NCBI GenBank assembly: GCA_003161435.1
Contig: PMOS01000004.1
Coordinates: forward strand, 69,611-128,765
Length of the DNA: 59,155 nucleotides
Direction: 5' to 3'
DNA from: Vulcanimicrobiota bacterium
Lineage (GTDB): Bacteria; Vulcanimicrobiota; Vulcanimicrobiia; Vulcanimicrobiales; Vulcanimicrobiaceae
The position numbers and the translations under genes are program-made. The number at the start of each line of letters is the position of its first letter. Positions within the stretch are counted from its first letter, which is position 1. The notes beneath the pieces were generated by a model that saw only the letters and a list, made by a program, of their open reading frames with translations, was not told where the DNA came from and made no database searches. This document shows, piece after piece, positions 49,606-58,250 of the stretch.

Positions 49606-50825
49606 CGTCGCTCCATCCGCACGGTGCGCGAGAACACCAGGATGCTGGTGAACGCGAAGTAGCCGACCGCCGAGATCAACATCGTCATCCGCACGCCGAG
49701 ATGATCGCCGAACCACCCGCCGAGCACGGAGCCGGGCAGAATGCCGACTAGCACGACGAGCCGGACGACGCCGAACACGCGGCCGACGAGTTCCTCGGGG
49801 ATCACGCGCAGGCGCCACGAAACGATCGTCGTGATGACGTAGCCGGAGGCCAGGCTTGAGAACGCGACGCCGCCGATCGCGATCGGCAACGAATGCGTCC
49901 ACGGCAGCGGCAGCCAGCCGACGCCGTCGAGCAGATACGCGACGATGACCGCCGGGCCGAACGCCCAATGCGTACGTCCCGCGATGAAAGCGCCGAGCGC
50001 AGCGCCTGCCGCGAAGCAGCCGAACGCGAGTCCGACGACGTGATCGCCGGCGCCGAACGCGCGCTTGAAGTAGGGGATCAGGGCGACGAACCCGACCGAG
50101 CCGATGAAGTTGAAGCAGCAGCTCGCGAACGAGAGGCGCAGCATCGCCTTGTCCGCGCACAAAAAGCGCCAACCGGCCGCGACGTCGCCGACGATCTCGC
50201 GCACCGACGGGAGCGCGCCCGGCACGTCCGGGCCGAACGTTCGGACCGAGGCGATCGCGACTTGCGAGATGAGATACGTGATCGCGTTGATGATGAGCGC
50301 CGGCAACGGTCCGACCAGGGCGAACAGCACGCCGCCGATCGGCGGCGCGACGAGGTTCACGCTCTGCTCGGTCGCGGACAGCGCGGCGACCGCGCCCTGC
50401 ACGCGGTCCTTACCGAGCATGAACGGGATCGACGGCGTCTGTGCGCCCAAGAAGAACGCGCCGCCGATCGCGAGCATCAACACGCCGGTGTAGATCATCC
50501 AGAGGGTGAGATGGCCGGTCGCGAAGAGCACGGCGAAGAGCGCTATCACGATGAAGCGCAACGCGTCGCAGGTGATCATCAGCCTGCGGCGATCGACCCG
50601 GTCGCCCAGCGAGCCCGCGATCAGGCTGACGAACGCGTACGGCAACAGCTCGAGGCCCCACGTCCAGCCAAGTGCCGTTGCCGATCCCGTGAGCCGAAAG
50701 ACGAGCAGCGGGATCGCCAGCGTGCGCAGGCCGTCGCCCAGATAGCTGAACGCTTGACCCGCGTAAAAGCGGCTGAATGCGGATGAACGAAAGACGCTCG
50801 CCGGACGAGCGGTGACGGTAGCCAT
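49602..50825 (-). CDS. MFS transporter (MFS_3/enterobactin-exporter type)
   Basis: 407 residues with about 12 helices. The start FRSSAFSRFYAGQAFSYLGD and the loop GSLGDRVDRRRLMITCDALR are typical of the MFS_3 exporter group. TEQSVNLVAPPIGGVLF is in the middle, and WRLRVIPEELVGRVFGVVRL comes before the last helices. A drug or siderophore efflux role is likely but unproven. ATG 50825 was chosen, though a longer frame to 50867 exists. It overlaps mtnC by four bases, convergently. Confidence 0.87.
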   Translation of the reverse strand: MATVTARPASVFRSSAFSRFYAGQAFSYLGDGLRTLAIPLLVFRLTGSATALGWTWGLELLPYAFVSLIAGSLGDRVDRRRLMITCDALRFIVIALFAVLFATGHLTLWMIYTGVLMLAIGGAFFLGAQTPSIPFMLGKDRVQGAVAALSATEQSVNLVAPPIGGVLFALVGPLPALIINAITYLISQVAIASVRTFGPDVPGALPSVREIVGDVAAGWRFLCADKAMLRLSFASCCFNFIGSVGFVALIPYFKRAFGAGDHVVGLAFGCFAAGAALGAFIAGRTHWAFGPAVIVAYLLDGVGWLPLPWTHSLPIAIGGVAFSSLASGYVITTIVSWRLRVIPEELVGRVFGVVRLVVLVGILPGSVLGGWFGDHLGVRMTMLISAVGYFAFTSILVFSRTVRMERR

Positions 50826-50988
50826 ACGAGATTCCCAAAGCGTGCGGTAGAGGAGAAGAGTCTGCACGAACCGCGCCGGCGGCGGCGCGGGGGGAATCTG
50901 CTACAGCATGGTATCGAAGTTTTGGACACATGGCCGGGCGATTCCTCGCGCTCGCGCGAGCTCGATGTAAACGCTGAAATCCCGGCGA

Positions 50989-52056
50989 ATGGCATCCGGC
51001 ATGGACGAATCGAGGCCCGTGCGCGCGCTGATCTTGAGCGGCGGCGGCGCGCGCGGCGCATACGAGGCCGGTGTTGCCGCCGCGCTCGCCGAGCGGATAC
51101 ACTTCGACATCGTCTGCGGCACGTCGATCGGGGCGATCAACGGTTTCGCGGTCGCGCAAGGTATGGCAGATAAGCTCGAAGCGATCTGGCGCGAAGCGGC
51201 CGAGCTCAACGTGGCGCAGTATCGTCCCGAGGTCGGGGCGCTGGTCCGTCTATGGGGAGAATTACATTCGGTGCTCGCGCACGGGTCGGTGCCCTCGCAC
51301 CTGCGCGACCTGCTCGCCTTGTGTGAGGGCCTGCCGGGTTTACGCAACCTGCCGCAGCTCGAAAAGGTGCTCGGTCTCTTAGACAGCGCGCACATGCGCG
51401 CGGTGGTAACCGGCTACGCACGGCGCGAAAACCTGCGCAGCGCGCTGCTGCTGGCGGTGACGAACCTTACGAATGTTTGTGGAACGGTCTTCGCGCAGTT
51501 TCCGAGCGATTATCCCGATCCGGCGCGAGCCGCCGAGGTCATGGCGCGCAAGAACTTCGAGCCGATCACCGACGAGAACTATGTCGATGCGATCTGTGCA
51601 TCGGCAGCAATTCCAGGCGCGTTCGATCCGGTTCGTGCGCTCTGCAAGGACGGCCGCCGGCGCACGTTCGTCGATGGCGCGTTCACGAACAACACGCCGC
51701 TGCGCCCGGCACTCGAGGCCGGCGCAACCGAGATCATCGCCATTTCCGTGGACCCGCTCGTTTCGCCCGACGTCGAGCACGAGGTGCGTGATATCCGCGA
51801 CGTCGTCACCCTCGCGCTGGAGGCGGCGGTCAGCAAGATGGTGCAGGTCGACCTCGAGTTGCTCGAGCTCGCCAACGCCGAGATCGACCGCGGGAACCTG
51901 CCCGGAAAGCGTCGTGTCACCCTGCGCGAAGTCCGTCCTGATGGGGCCCTGCCGATCGATCCGCTCGATTTCACCGAGCCTGGGGTGATCGCCGCGCTCG
52001 TCGCGGAAGGCCGGCGCGACGCCGAGCGAATGCTCGACGCCGCCCCGGTCGCGTAG
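50989..52056 (+). CDS. patatin-like phospholipase
   Basis: 355 residues. The Ser-Asp dyad lipid hydrolase is complete: the oxyanion loop GGGARGAYE (residues 18-26), nucleophile GTSIGAINGF (Ser 46), and the catalytic Asp-Gly-Ala at 229-231 in FVDGAFTNNTPLRPA. There is no signal peptide, so it is cytoplasmic or secreted by another route. It lies in a patch of other lipid enzymes but is transcribed alone, converging on the S53 peptidase gene. Confidence 0.92.
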   Translation: MASGMDESRPVRALILSGGGARGAYEAGVAAALAERIHFDIVCGTSIGAINGFAVAQGMADKLEAIWREAAELNVAQYRPEVGALVRLWGELHSVLAHGSVPSHLRDLLALCEGLPGLRNLPQLEKVLGLLDSAHMRAVVTGYARRENLRSALLLAVTNLTNVCGTVFAQFPSDYPDPARAAEVMARKNFEPITDENYVDAICASAAIPGAFDPVRALCKDGRRRTFVDGAFTNNTPLRPALEAGATEIIAISVDPLVSPDVEHEVRDIRDVVTLALEAAVSKMVQVDLELLELANAEIDRGNLPGKRRVTLREVRPDGALPIDPLDFTEPGVIAALVAEGRRDAERMLDAAPVA

Positions 52057-52062
52057 ACCGGG

Positions 52063-53844
52063 CTACTTGCCGATCTGCGCGTTCATCACGCCGATGTCGA
52101 AGCTCCCCAGGCCGGTCGTGTAGTCGTAGCCCGGTAGCGCGGTGTACGTGACGTTCGAGCCGGTGAGAATGTCGTGGAACCCGCCCATCGGCTCGGTCGG
52201 CGGCGGTCCGGTCAGCGGCGCGCCGGCGGTGGGATGCGCGACGTAGTTGTTGTAGAGCAGCGGCGCGGCGAAGCCCAGCGAGTTGCCGTGCGCGCTTTGC
52301 ATCCGAGCGTAGGCGCCTGCCGCGAGCGGGGATGCAAGGCTCGTACCGCCCGTGACGCACGGCGTGCACGAGCCGTTCGTGGCCGCCCCGCCCCACAATT
52401 CGGCACCGGTCTCGAGCGAGGCGTCCATGGCGATGTCCGGTAGCCCCCGGAAGCTCTCGCCTTGTCCGCTCACCGGCTGTTCGCTGGCTTCCCAGGACGG
52501 AGAGTATTCGAACTGGCTCAGGCCGCCGCCGCCCGATTCCCACGCGTTCTCGCCTTTGTAGGTGCCGTCGCTGTTCGAGAACAGATCCGTTCCGCCGACT
52601 GCGACGACGTACGGTGACGCGGCGGGGTATTCGACGAACGGCGCGCCGGCCGGAGCACCGTTGGGGACGCCGACGCCGCAGAAGCCGCCGGAGTCGCCGG
52701 TCGAGACGAACATCGTCTGGCCCTGTGCGGCGCCCTGCAACAGGATCTCGTCGTCGACCAGCATCGAACCGTCGAGGTACGGCCCGTACTCGCAGCCGCC
52801 GAAAGACGAGTTGCCGATCTTGGTGAGGTGCTGCGTCACCCACTTGTTGTATTCGAGCGCGATGTCGGAGTCGGTCAGGGACGTCGTGTCGTAGAGATAG
52901 ATCGCCTTGAGCGTGCCGGCCATGCCGCTCGAGTACGTCATGTCGAGCGTCCACTCGGTCACCCCGCTGGTGTCGGTGCTGGACAAACCGACTTTGACGA
53001 CGTTGACCGGAACGTGCGGTAGGTTGAAGTTCTGCTCGTTCAGTCGCAGGTAGCTGATGGCTTGCGACACGTCGCCTTCGGCCATGATCGCGACGGCGGT
53101 ATTTTTTCCGGTGGGGACATTGGCCGCATCGTAGGTGAGCTCGAACGTCGCCGGATCGTAGAAGCGCAGGCACGCCTGATCGGGGCTGCTGACGCCGAAG
53201 ACTTGGCACGCCGTCGGCTGCAACTTGGGCGTCGGCTTCATGGTCTGCGCGTTGTTGAGGCCGAGCACGGCGATGACGATCCCGGACAACGACGTGGGCA
53301 CATAGGCGGGCGTCGTGTTCGCGTAGACCGTCAGGCCATTCTGCAAGAAGGAGTGCATCGTCGTGTCGAACGCCGCCGCGACTTGCGTGGCGGTTCCGGT
53401 CGCGCTGATCAATACGTTGTTGGGCTCGACCGTCACGTTGCTGAAGCCGCGGCTCGACAGATAGCTCGTCACGGCCGATACGTGCGCCTGTGACGGCGCG
53501 TACGTTCCGTTGAACGACCCCGGATCGATCTGCTGCCCGGCGGCGACCAGGCTCTTGAGCTGGCTCGTATTCTGCAGCGCCAGGCCGACGCGGATCGTCA
53601 GCGTCTGGTTGCTTGCCAAGACGCCCTTGTCCACCGCGCCCGCGAGGTTGAACGCGCGCGTCCCGGTGGTGGCCCAGCCGGGCGGCGCCGCCGCCACCGC
53701 AGTGGCGCTCGTGCCGCGCGAGGCCGCTGATGAAGACAGACTCCCGCCGCCCGCGGCCGGAATGCTGGAGCCAAGACCGTGGCCCGCGGAGCACGAGGCG
53801 GTGGCCAAGCCGGCCACGAGGGCAAGAAGTCCGAGCGGTTTCAT
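52063..53844 (-). CDS. S53 (sedolisin/pro-kumamolisin) peptidase, lipoprotein
   Basis: 593 residues. The leader ends in a lipobox (LATASC, Cys 18), then a Ser-rich linker. The pro-kumamolisin activation domain (about 60-205) contains LKSLVAAGQQIDPGSFNGTY. The catalytic domain has Glu 297 and Asp 301 (VTEWTLDMTYSSG), oxyanion Asp 384 (STGDSGGFCG) and nucleophile Ser 502 (TGGTSLASPLAAG). A calcium site follows at the C-terminus (FHDILTG, GLGSFD). Acid-active secreted proteases of this family digest external protein. AGGAGG lies eight bases before ATG 53844. Confidence 0.93.
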   Translation of the reverse strand: MKPLGLLALVAGLATASCSAGHGLGSSIPAAGGGSLSSSAASRGTSATAVAAAPPGWATTGTRAFNLAGAVDKGVLASNQTLTIRVGLALQNTSQLKSLVAAGQQIDPGSFNGTYAPSQAHVSAVTSYLSSRGFSNVTVEPNNVLISATGTATQVAAAFDTTMHSFLQNGLTVYANTTPAYVPTSLSGIVIAVLGLNNAQTMKPTPKLQPTACQVFGVSSPDQACLRFYDPATFELTYDAANVPTGKNTAVAIMAEGDVSQAISYLRLNEQNFNLPHVPVNVVKVGLSSTDTSGVTEWTLDMTYSSGMAGTLKAIYLYDTTSLTDSDIALEYNKWVTQHLTKIGNSSFGGCEYGPYLDGSMLVDDEILLQGAAQGQTMFVSTGDSGGFCGVGVPNGAPAGAPFVEYPAASPYVVAVGGTDLFSNSDGTYKGENAWESGGGGLSQFEYSPSWEASEQPVSGQGESFRGLPDIAMDASLETGAELWGGAATNGSCTPCVTGGTSLASPLAAGAYARMQSAHGNSLGFAAPLLYNNYVAHPTAGAPLTGPPPTEPMGGFHDILTGSNVTYTALPGYDYTTGLGSFDIGVMNAQIGK

Positions 53845-53904
53845 CGATGCATCCTCCTGAGCGTACGCTAGAGGTGCGTGATGGCCGCCGACATACCGAA
53901 AACC

Positions 53905-54060
53905 GGGTAGGCTCCGCCGCCGAAAGGGCGGCCACGACCCGGAGCCTTGGTCCAGCCGCATGGCTCTTCCGGGAGAGCTCAGGTGGGAGAGCAGGCCCCG
54001 GCCGCCCCGAGGGACGGGGCTGGGTATTCAGGCCCAAGGACGGGCCGCCCCGGCCGTTAG
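53905..54060. other. GC-rich structured intergenic segment between divergent genes
   Basis: A stem GGCTCC (53910-53915)/GGAGCC (53941-53946) encloses the GAAA-type hairpin GCCGCC (53916-53921)/GGCGGC (53927-53932). Further stems occur in GGCTCTTCCGGGAGAGC (about 53962-53978) and CCCCGAGGGACGGGG (about 54005-54019). A stretch resembling a tRNA D arm (AGCTCAGGTGGGAGAGCAGG, about 53976-53995) is also present. It could be a 5' leader RNA for either neighbour; I cannot match a known riboswitch class. Confidence 0.4.
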
Positions 54061-54141
54061 ACTCAAGGAACGAGGCAGCCGTCCAGGAAGCGGTTATGGC
54101 GGGTCATTTGCGCGCCTCTTTGATTTCATCAAGGGAGTCTT

Positions 54142-55182
54142 ATGGTCAAGACTTTTTACCGGCTACTAGCAGTCGTTGGTTTCTGCTCGTTGGCAGCGTG
54201 TAGCGGAGGGTCGGGGAATTCTTCGGTTCCGGCCTCGCAATCGCTCGGGACGCAGTCGTTGCCGGCAACCACGCTGTCGTCGCCGACGCGCAGCACCTCA
54301 TCCCACGATCGCTCGTCACGTATGCAAAAGGATGGCTCGGGCGAACGCGGCGACGAGAACTACGACAGCGGCGACGACGGCAACGGCGTCGTCGTGTACA
54401 GCAGCATACCGAAACCGCTCAAGGCGGTATCGAGCGTCGGGTTCGAGGCCACCTCGGCGCAGGAGCTCGGCGACGGCGTCAACCTGACGCGCCGTGGCAA
54501 CCTCCAGCGGGTGCGCTACGTGTTGAGCTCGTGGGGCTGTCAGAGCGGCAACTGGTATTCGGACAACTGCGTGACGCCGCGGGGCGCGACGTTCCCCGTT
54601 CCGATCACGATCAACGTATACGCCATCGACAGCACGAACACGACGCGCGTCGGCGCTCTCCTCGCGACGCAGACGCAAACGTTCAACATTCCGTATCGCC
54701 CGTCCGCCGACAACGTCCGGTGCACCGGAGCCTCCTTGGGCGAGTTTTACAGCGCCGTCGACGCGAGTTGCGTCAACGGGCTCGCGAACGTGATCGTGTT
54801 CGACTTCACGCCGCCGCGAGTGAACCTGCCCGTGCAGAGCATCTTCAGCTTGGTGTACAACACCACGCACTACGGCCCGCACCCGATCGGTCAGGCCGCG
54901 CCATGCTACACGTCGTCGGGCGGCTGCGGTTACGACTCGCTCAACGTCAGCACCGACGGTCCCGGGGGCCTGGTCGGCAGTGTCTACGACCCGAACGGAA
55001 TATTCTGGAATACGTCCTATGCGCCGTACCTTTGCAGCGGAACGGCCGGTGTTTTCGGACTAGACACCGGTCCGAGTTGCTGGACCGGCTATCATCCCCA
55101 ATTCGAAGTCCGCGCCGGGGGCGGCGGCGACGGTCAAGGCCACGGTCAAGGCCACGATCAAGGCCACGATCAAGACAACTGA
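54142..55182 (+). CDS. large predicted lipoprotein of unknown function
   Basis: 346 residues. Leader VKTFYRLLAVVGFCSLAACS ends in a lipobox (LAAC). A disordered Ser/Thr/Asp-rich region (about 25-85) precedes a beta-rich domain with several Cys (SSWGCQSGNWYSDNC, VRCTGASLGEF, APCYTSSGGCGYDSL). The C-terminus has tandem short repeats of Gly-His-x-Gln (GQGHGQGHDQGHDQDN), a possible metal-binding tail. AGGGAG precedes the ATG. No family is recognised. Confidence 0.75.
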   Translation: MVKTFYRLLAVVGFCSLAACSGGSGNSSVPASQSLGTQSLPATTLSSPTRSTSSHDRSSRMQKDGSGERGDENYDSGDDGNGVVVYSSIPKPLKAVSSVGFEATSAQELGDGVNLTRRGNLQRVRYVLSSWGCQSGNWYSDNCVTPRGATFPVPITINVYAIDSTNTTRVGALLATQTQTFNIPYRPSADNVRCTGASLGEFYSAVDASCVNGLANVIVFDFTPPRVNLPVQSIFSLVYNTTHYGPHPIGQAAPCYTSSGGCGYDSLNVSTDGPGGLVGSVYDPNGIFWNTSYAPYLCSGTAGVFGLDTGPSCWTGYHPQFEVRAGGGGDGQGHGQGHDQGHDQDN

Positions 55183-55204
55183 CCGCTCGACCGGATGAAT
55201 TGAC

Positions 55205-55253
55205 GCCGGAATCGGGATCGGGGCGGCCGCGAGGCCGCCCCGCTGATTCCGGC
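55205..55253 (+). terminator. strong hairpin after the lipoprotein gene
   Basis: GCCGGAATC (55205-55213) pairs with GATTCCGGC (55245-55253). Inside, GGGGCGGCC (55220-55228) pairs with GGCCGCCCC (55233-55241) around GCGA. Eighteen base pairs in two coaxial blocks end the transcript 22 bases after the stop, although there is no T tract. Confidence 0.7.
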
Positions 55254-55398
55254 CGTGTGAGATGGCAACTCCGCCGGTCAAGGGCACCGAATGGTCCATC
55301 GCGCAGGCGCTCGATCGCGCGAGAGCGTCCTCCAAGGGGCGCACCCGGGTCCGTAGAACCCACCTGCTCGGTCCGCGGTCCGTGGGCCAAACGAGCAT

Positions 55399-55474
55399 TC
55401 CCGGATAGCTCAGTTGGTAGAGCAGCTGACTGTTAATCAGCGGGTCGTTGGTTCGAGTCCAACTCCGGGAGCCA
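55399..55474 (+). tRNA. tRNA-Asn(GUU)
   Basis: Acceptor TCCCGGA (55399-55405) pairs with TCCGGGA (55464-55470). The D arm contains TAGCTCAGTTGGTAGAGCA. The anticodon stem GCTGA/TCAGC encloses CTGTTAA with anticodon GTT. The T arm is GGTTCGAGTCC. Discriminator G and encoded CCA end at 55474. Its 3' end borders an integrase remnant, so it is a probable integration target. Confidence 0.96.
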
Positions 55475-55486
55475 TGAAAAAGCCCG

Positions 55487-55935
55487 TCAGAACAACGTTC
55501 CGGCGGGCTTCATGTTTCCTCTGTCCACCCTTAGGGGGTGACGTTGGGGGTTTCCAGCGCGGCCCCCGATGGCCTCTACCGCTTGCTGCTGCATTCCTGG
55601 CATGAGGTGCGAATACGTGTCCATCGTGAGCCGAATGGAGGCATGACCGAGGCGCTCTTGCACGACCTTTGGGTGCACCCCAGCCGCGCACAGGAGCGAG
55701 GCGTGCTCGTGCCGGAGGTCATAAATCCAGATCCCGGGTAGGCCAAGGTCGGAAGGACGCGGGCGCCCTCTTCGAGTTTCACTCGCACGACGATGTAGCC
55801 GTCCTGAGCATCGCACCATCGGAGACCGAGGAGCTCGCTTTCTCGGAGGCCCGTCGCCATTGCGAGCATGTAGAATGCTCCGAATGGATGATCTTTGATT
55901 TCCCGCAGCAGCCGTCCGCGCTCGTCACGACGATT
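55487..55935 (-). pseudogene. tyrosine-recombinase integrase remnant
   Basis: Pieces of a phage-type integrase lie in order but in changing frames. From about 55935: RGRLLREIKD, then a shift, then FGAFYMLAMATGLRESELLG with the first catalytic Arg (about 55890-55850). After a gap missing roughly half the catalytic core comes IYDLRHEHASLLCAAGVHPK (His/Arg), then ERLGHASIRLTMDTYSHL (His and the nucleophile Tyr), ending near 55487. At least two frameshifts and an internal deletion make it inactive. It points toward and abuts the tRNA-Asn 3' end, typical of an integrated element. Confidence 0.85.
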
Positions 55936-56269
55936 CGTCCGACGATCATTATTTCAGATGGGCGGTTTGTAACCATGTGCTTCTGATGCGCGCATGAGCT
56001 CATGCGGTGGAGGGTGTTGAGCGGGAATAACACCATGGCCGCTGCCGAAGGCATCGCTAATTGCGTCATTTTGACGACGGCGGGCATAGGCCGCGAAGGG
56101 AAGTAAGGAGATGGGAGAAGTAGCTCAAAGAAAAAAGTTAGTGCATAGCAACAGAGGACCTAATAACCTGTCGCCGACGGCAGCACATGGACTGACAAGA
56201 CAGCGAGCCGAACCGACTGAACTAGAAAGTACCGTCGGAGGCCTCAGCTCGAAAACAAACGGCCGGCCA

Positions 56270-56813
56270 ATGACCGATATTAAGGTGCGAATCATCCTCG
56301 GCGACTACGGACAATGAAGCCCGTTATTGTGAGCACGTTTATAACGAGCTTCACGAAGCCGTTGTCGCGAATCTTTGCGAGAGCGTCCCCGCTCTTCTGC
56401 GTGCCGAACACGCCAGGAGCTGCCTAGACCTAACAATCGACTTCGCCAAGCTCGGTGAGGGCGTCCTCGTCATCGTCGACGATCAAATGGACTTCAGCGC
56501 TGAGGAGTACATCGAAACGGTACTTATAGAGGACGCCTGTAGAAAGGGGCTCGCGGGAATCAACGACACGGCTTGTAGCGAATGCTGTGAGGAAGACAAG
56601 GAAGTTCCAGAAACCGACGAAGACCTCGCGTTCGCGACCTACGAGTACGACTTAATTGACGGCGTTTACGTAATTACCCTAAAAAAGAGTAACCCCCGCG
56701 AAAAGCACCGGCCAAGCTATCTTTATCGTGCTGCTCGCCGCAGCGGGCGAGAACGTCAGACCCCTCGGTATCGACGATTCGGGAACATCGTTCGCCCTGG
56801 TAGGACACGATGA
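56270..56813 (+). pseudogene. frameshifted gene of unknown function (or +1-shift candidate)
   Basis: From ATG 56270 (in-frame ATG at 56111 also possible) the frame reads MTDIKVRIILGDYGQ and stops at TGA 56315. Moving +1 at that stop, a coding-looking frame continues without a break: NEARYCEHVYNELHEAVVAN, LCESVPALLRAEHARSCLDL, VLVIVDDQMDFSAEEYIETV and so on to 56813. The joined product is about 180 residues, acidic, with a Cys cluster (CSECCEEDKE). No family is recognised. Base composition is AT-richer than the neighbourhood. A simple frameshift mutation is the default reading. Confidence 0.5.
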
Positions 56814-57311
56814 GCGGCAATATCGTCCACGGACGCTTTAGCCGCCGCCCACACAGACGGCGCGCGCCCGAGCAACCGCGCCTACGGGTCAGGAACGGCC
56901 TCCTTCCCCTCCCTTCGCCGACCTCGTAACTTGCCAAACCTGGCACGCGAGAGCACGACCCGCAAGCGAGTTCGTACGACCTAGCCAAGCCCCCAGAAGA
57001 CAGCGCGAAGGTTTGGATACGGCGGTCTATCCGGTTGTGGGGCGCGTGCTCGATGTCGCCGCCGCGATGGTGCATCGCGAGGGCTGAGACGATTGAGGCC
57101 GCCGGCACGATGGGCAGGCAGCTCCTACTTTGGCTCGCGTGCCTGCCGATGTGTTTCTTTGCTGGTCAGGGTGCTCGAACCGTTTGCTTTCCGTCGCTAG
57201 GGCGTCAGCCGATTGCGGCCTCGTGGATGCTTTGCACCCATGCAACGGGCTCTCTCCCGAGCGTAAGCCGACCATCGAAAACGTCGGCGCACAGCGCCAG
57301 GAGATACCCCC
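56814..57311 (+). other. 498-base gap without a convincing gene
   Basis: Open frames here are short, overlap each other on both strands and show biased, low-complexity translations (Arg/Pro/Ser/His-rich). A frame at 57130-57315 has a hydrophobic start but runs into ssb and has no clear ribosome site. I see no hairpin terminator or RNA gene. It looks like degraded islet sequence. Confidence 0.4.
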
Positions 57312-57692
57312 GTGAACACCATCGTCCTCGTCGCCAACCTCACCAGGAACCCCGAACTTCGCCACACCACCGCACACGCGACGGTGTCGCATCTCACGAT
57401 CGCCAGCGACCGCAGTCGCAAAGCTGACGCCAAAACCGATTTCTTCTCGTGCGAAGCCTGGGCCCTTTTGGCCGAACAGGTCAACGAGAACTTCGCCAAA
57501 GGTGACTTCGTGCGCGTCACCGGTTACGTCAAGCTCGATGCATCGGGAAGGCTCGTGCCCGGAGGCGCAGATTTTACTAGGGACCGAATTGTCGATGAAG
57601 GGAGGGATGGTTTCCCCCTCCCCCTTAGCCGTCTCCACGGCATGTCGATAAGGAGGCATTCATCGCGACTTGTCGCGCATACCATGCTATAA
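57312..57692 (+). CDS. ssb: single-stranded DNA-binding protein, short form
   Basis: 126 residues from GTG 57312. The OB-fold start MNTIVLVANLTRNPELRHTT, HLTIASDRSRKADAKTDFFS and EAWALLAEQVNENFAKGDFV and VRVTGYVKLD are typical of SSB. After about residue 85 (RLVPGG) the sequence leaves the family: the last OB strand and the acidic, protein-interacting C-terminal tip are missing. It is probably a second, element-borne and truncated copy; the housekeeping ssb would be elsewhere. Confidence 0.75.
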   Translation: MNTIVLVANLTRNPELRHTTAHATVSHLTIASDRSRKADAKTDFFSCEAWALLAEQVNENFAKGDFVRVTGYVKLDASGRLVPGGADFTRDRIVDEGRDGFPLPLSRLHGMSIRRHSSRLVAHTML

Positions 57693-57693
57693 T
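57685..57693 (+). promoter_or_regulatory. extended -10 promoter
   Basis: TGCTATAAT is a perfect TGn-TATAAT extended -10, unusual in this GC-rich window. It lies 20 bases before the zinc-knuckle gene. No good -35 is seen, as expected for an extended -10 element. It overlaps the 3' end of ssb. Confidence 0.65.
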
Positions 57694-57713
57694 GTAAAGG
57701 GAAGTACGGATGC

Positions 57714-58097
57714 ATGGAACGCAATTCACAGGAAGAGAAGACAGGAATGAAGGACGTCGCGAAAAACCGACGCGTGAAGGAAACCCAAAATAGCACGGAA
57801 GCTGTTCGGCGCGCACGGGCCTCAGCGAGAAAGCGAAACCTCTGCACAGGCTGCGTCTCACGACGCCCAATGAGAGGACTGACGAAGTGCAGACGTTGCG
57901 ACGACGCATCGCGCGCATCGTCGACGGCTCTCCGCGCAACGGCTGAGGCTAGGGGCGTTTGCGTTGAATGCCTCTCTCGCCCGGTCGCGAAGCGAATCGC
58001 TAGTCGGGGCCCGGGAGCTGGCCGGCCGGTGAAACGCTGCGAGGTTTGCCTCGAACGGAATGCCTTACGAGTTCGCAACAAGACGGCCAGCGGGTAA
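57714..58097 (+). CDS. basic protein with two Cys-x2-Cys pairs of zinc knuckles
   Basis: 127 residues, strongly basic. Two likely zinc-binding units: CTGC...CRRC (LCTGCVSRRPMRGLTKCRRC) and CVEC...CEVC (VCVECLSRPVAKR then RCEVCLERNALR). A charged, helical N-terminus precedes them. It may bind nucleic acid. No named family is recognised. It follows a strong extended -10 promoter and lies in the tRNA-Asn-linked islet. ATG 57747 is an alternative start. Confidence 0.65.
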   Translation: MERNSQEEKTGMKDVAKNRRVKETQNSTEAVRRARASARKRNLCTGCVSRRPMRGLTKCRRCDDASRASSTALRATAEARGVCVECLSRPVAKRIASRGPGAGRPVKRCEVCLERNALRVRNKTASG

Positions 58098-58250
58098 TCG
58101 CGACGGGAGTGCATCCGGGAAGCGATCGCCCCTCGACCTTCTTTAGGCTAAAGCGAAGCAGGTGCGTGAAGACCCCTGCGGAACCCGTCGCCGCAGGCAC
58201 GCTTGCTCGCATTGCTCCTGATCGGCGACTTCCGTGACGGGATACGATCG

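Noticed and set aside
53905..54060. c-di-GMP (GEMM) riboswitch or a tRNA gene
   Set aside because: There is a GAAA hairpin but the GEMM core segments are missing, and the D-arm-like stretch is not followed by an anticodon and T arm.
57035..57427. Open frame overlapping ssb
   Set aside because: Translation is Arg/Pro/His-rich beyond residue 80, which is the shadow of ssb, and no start signal is seen.
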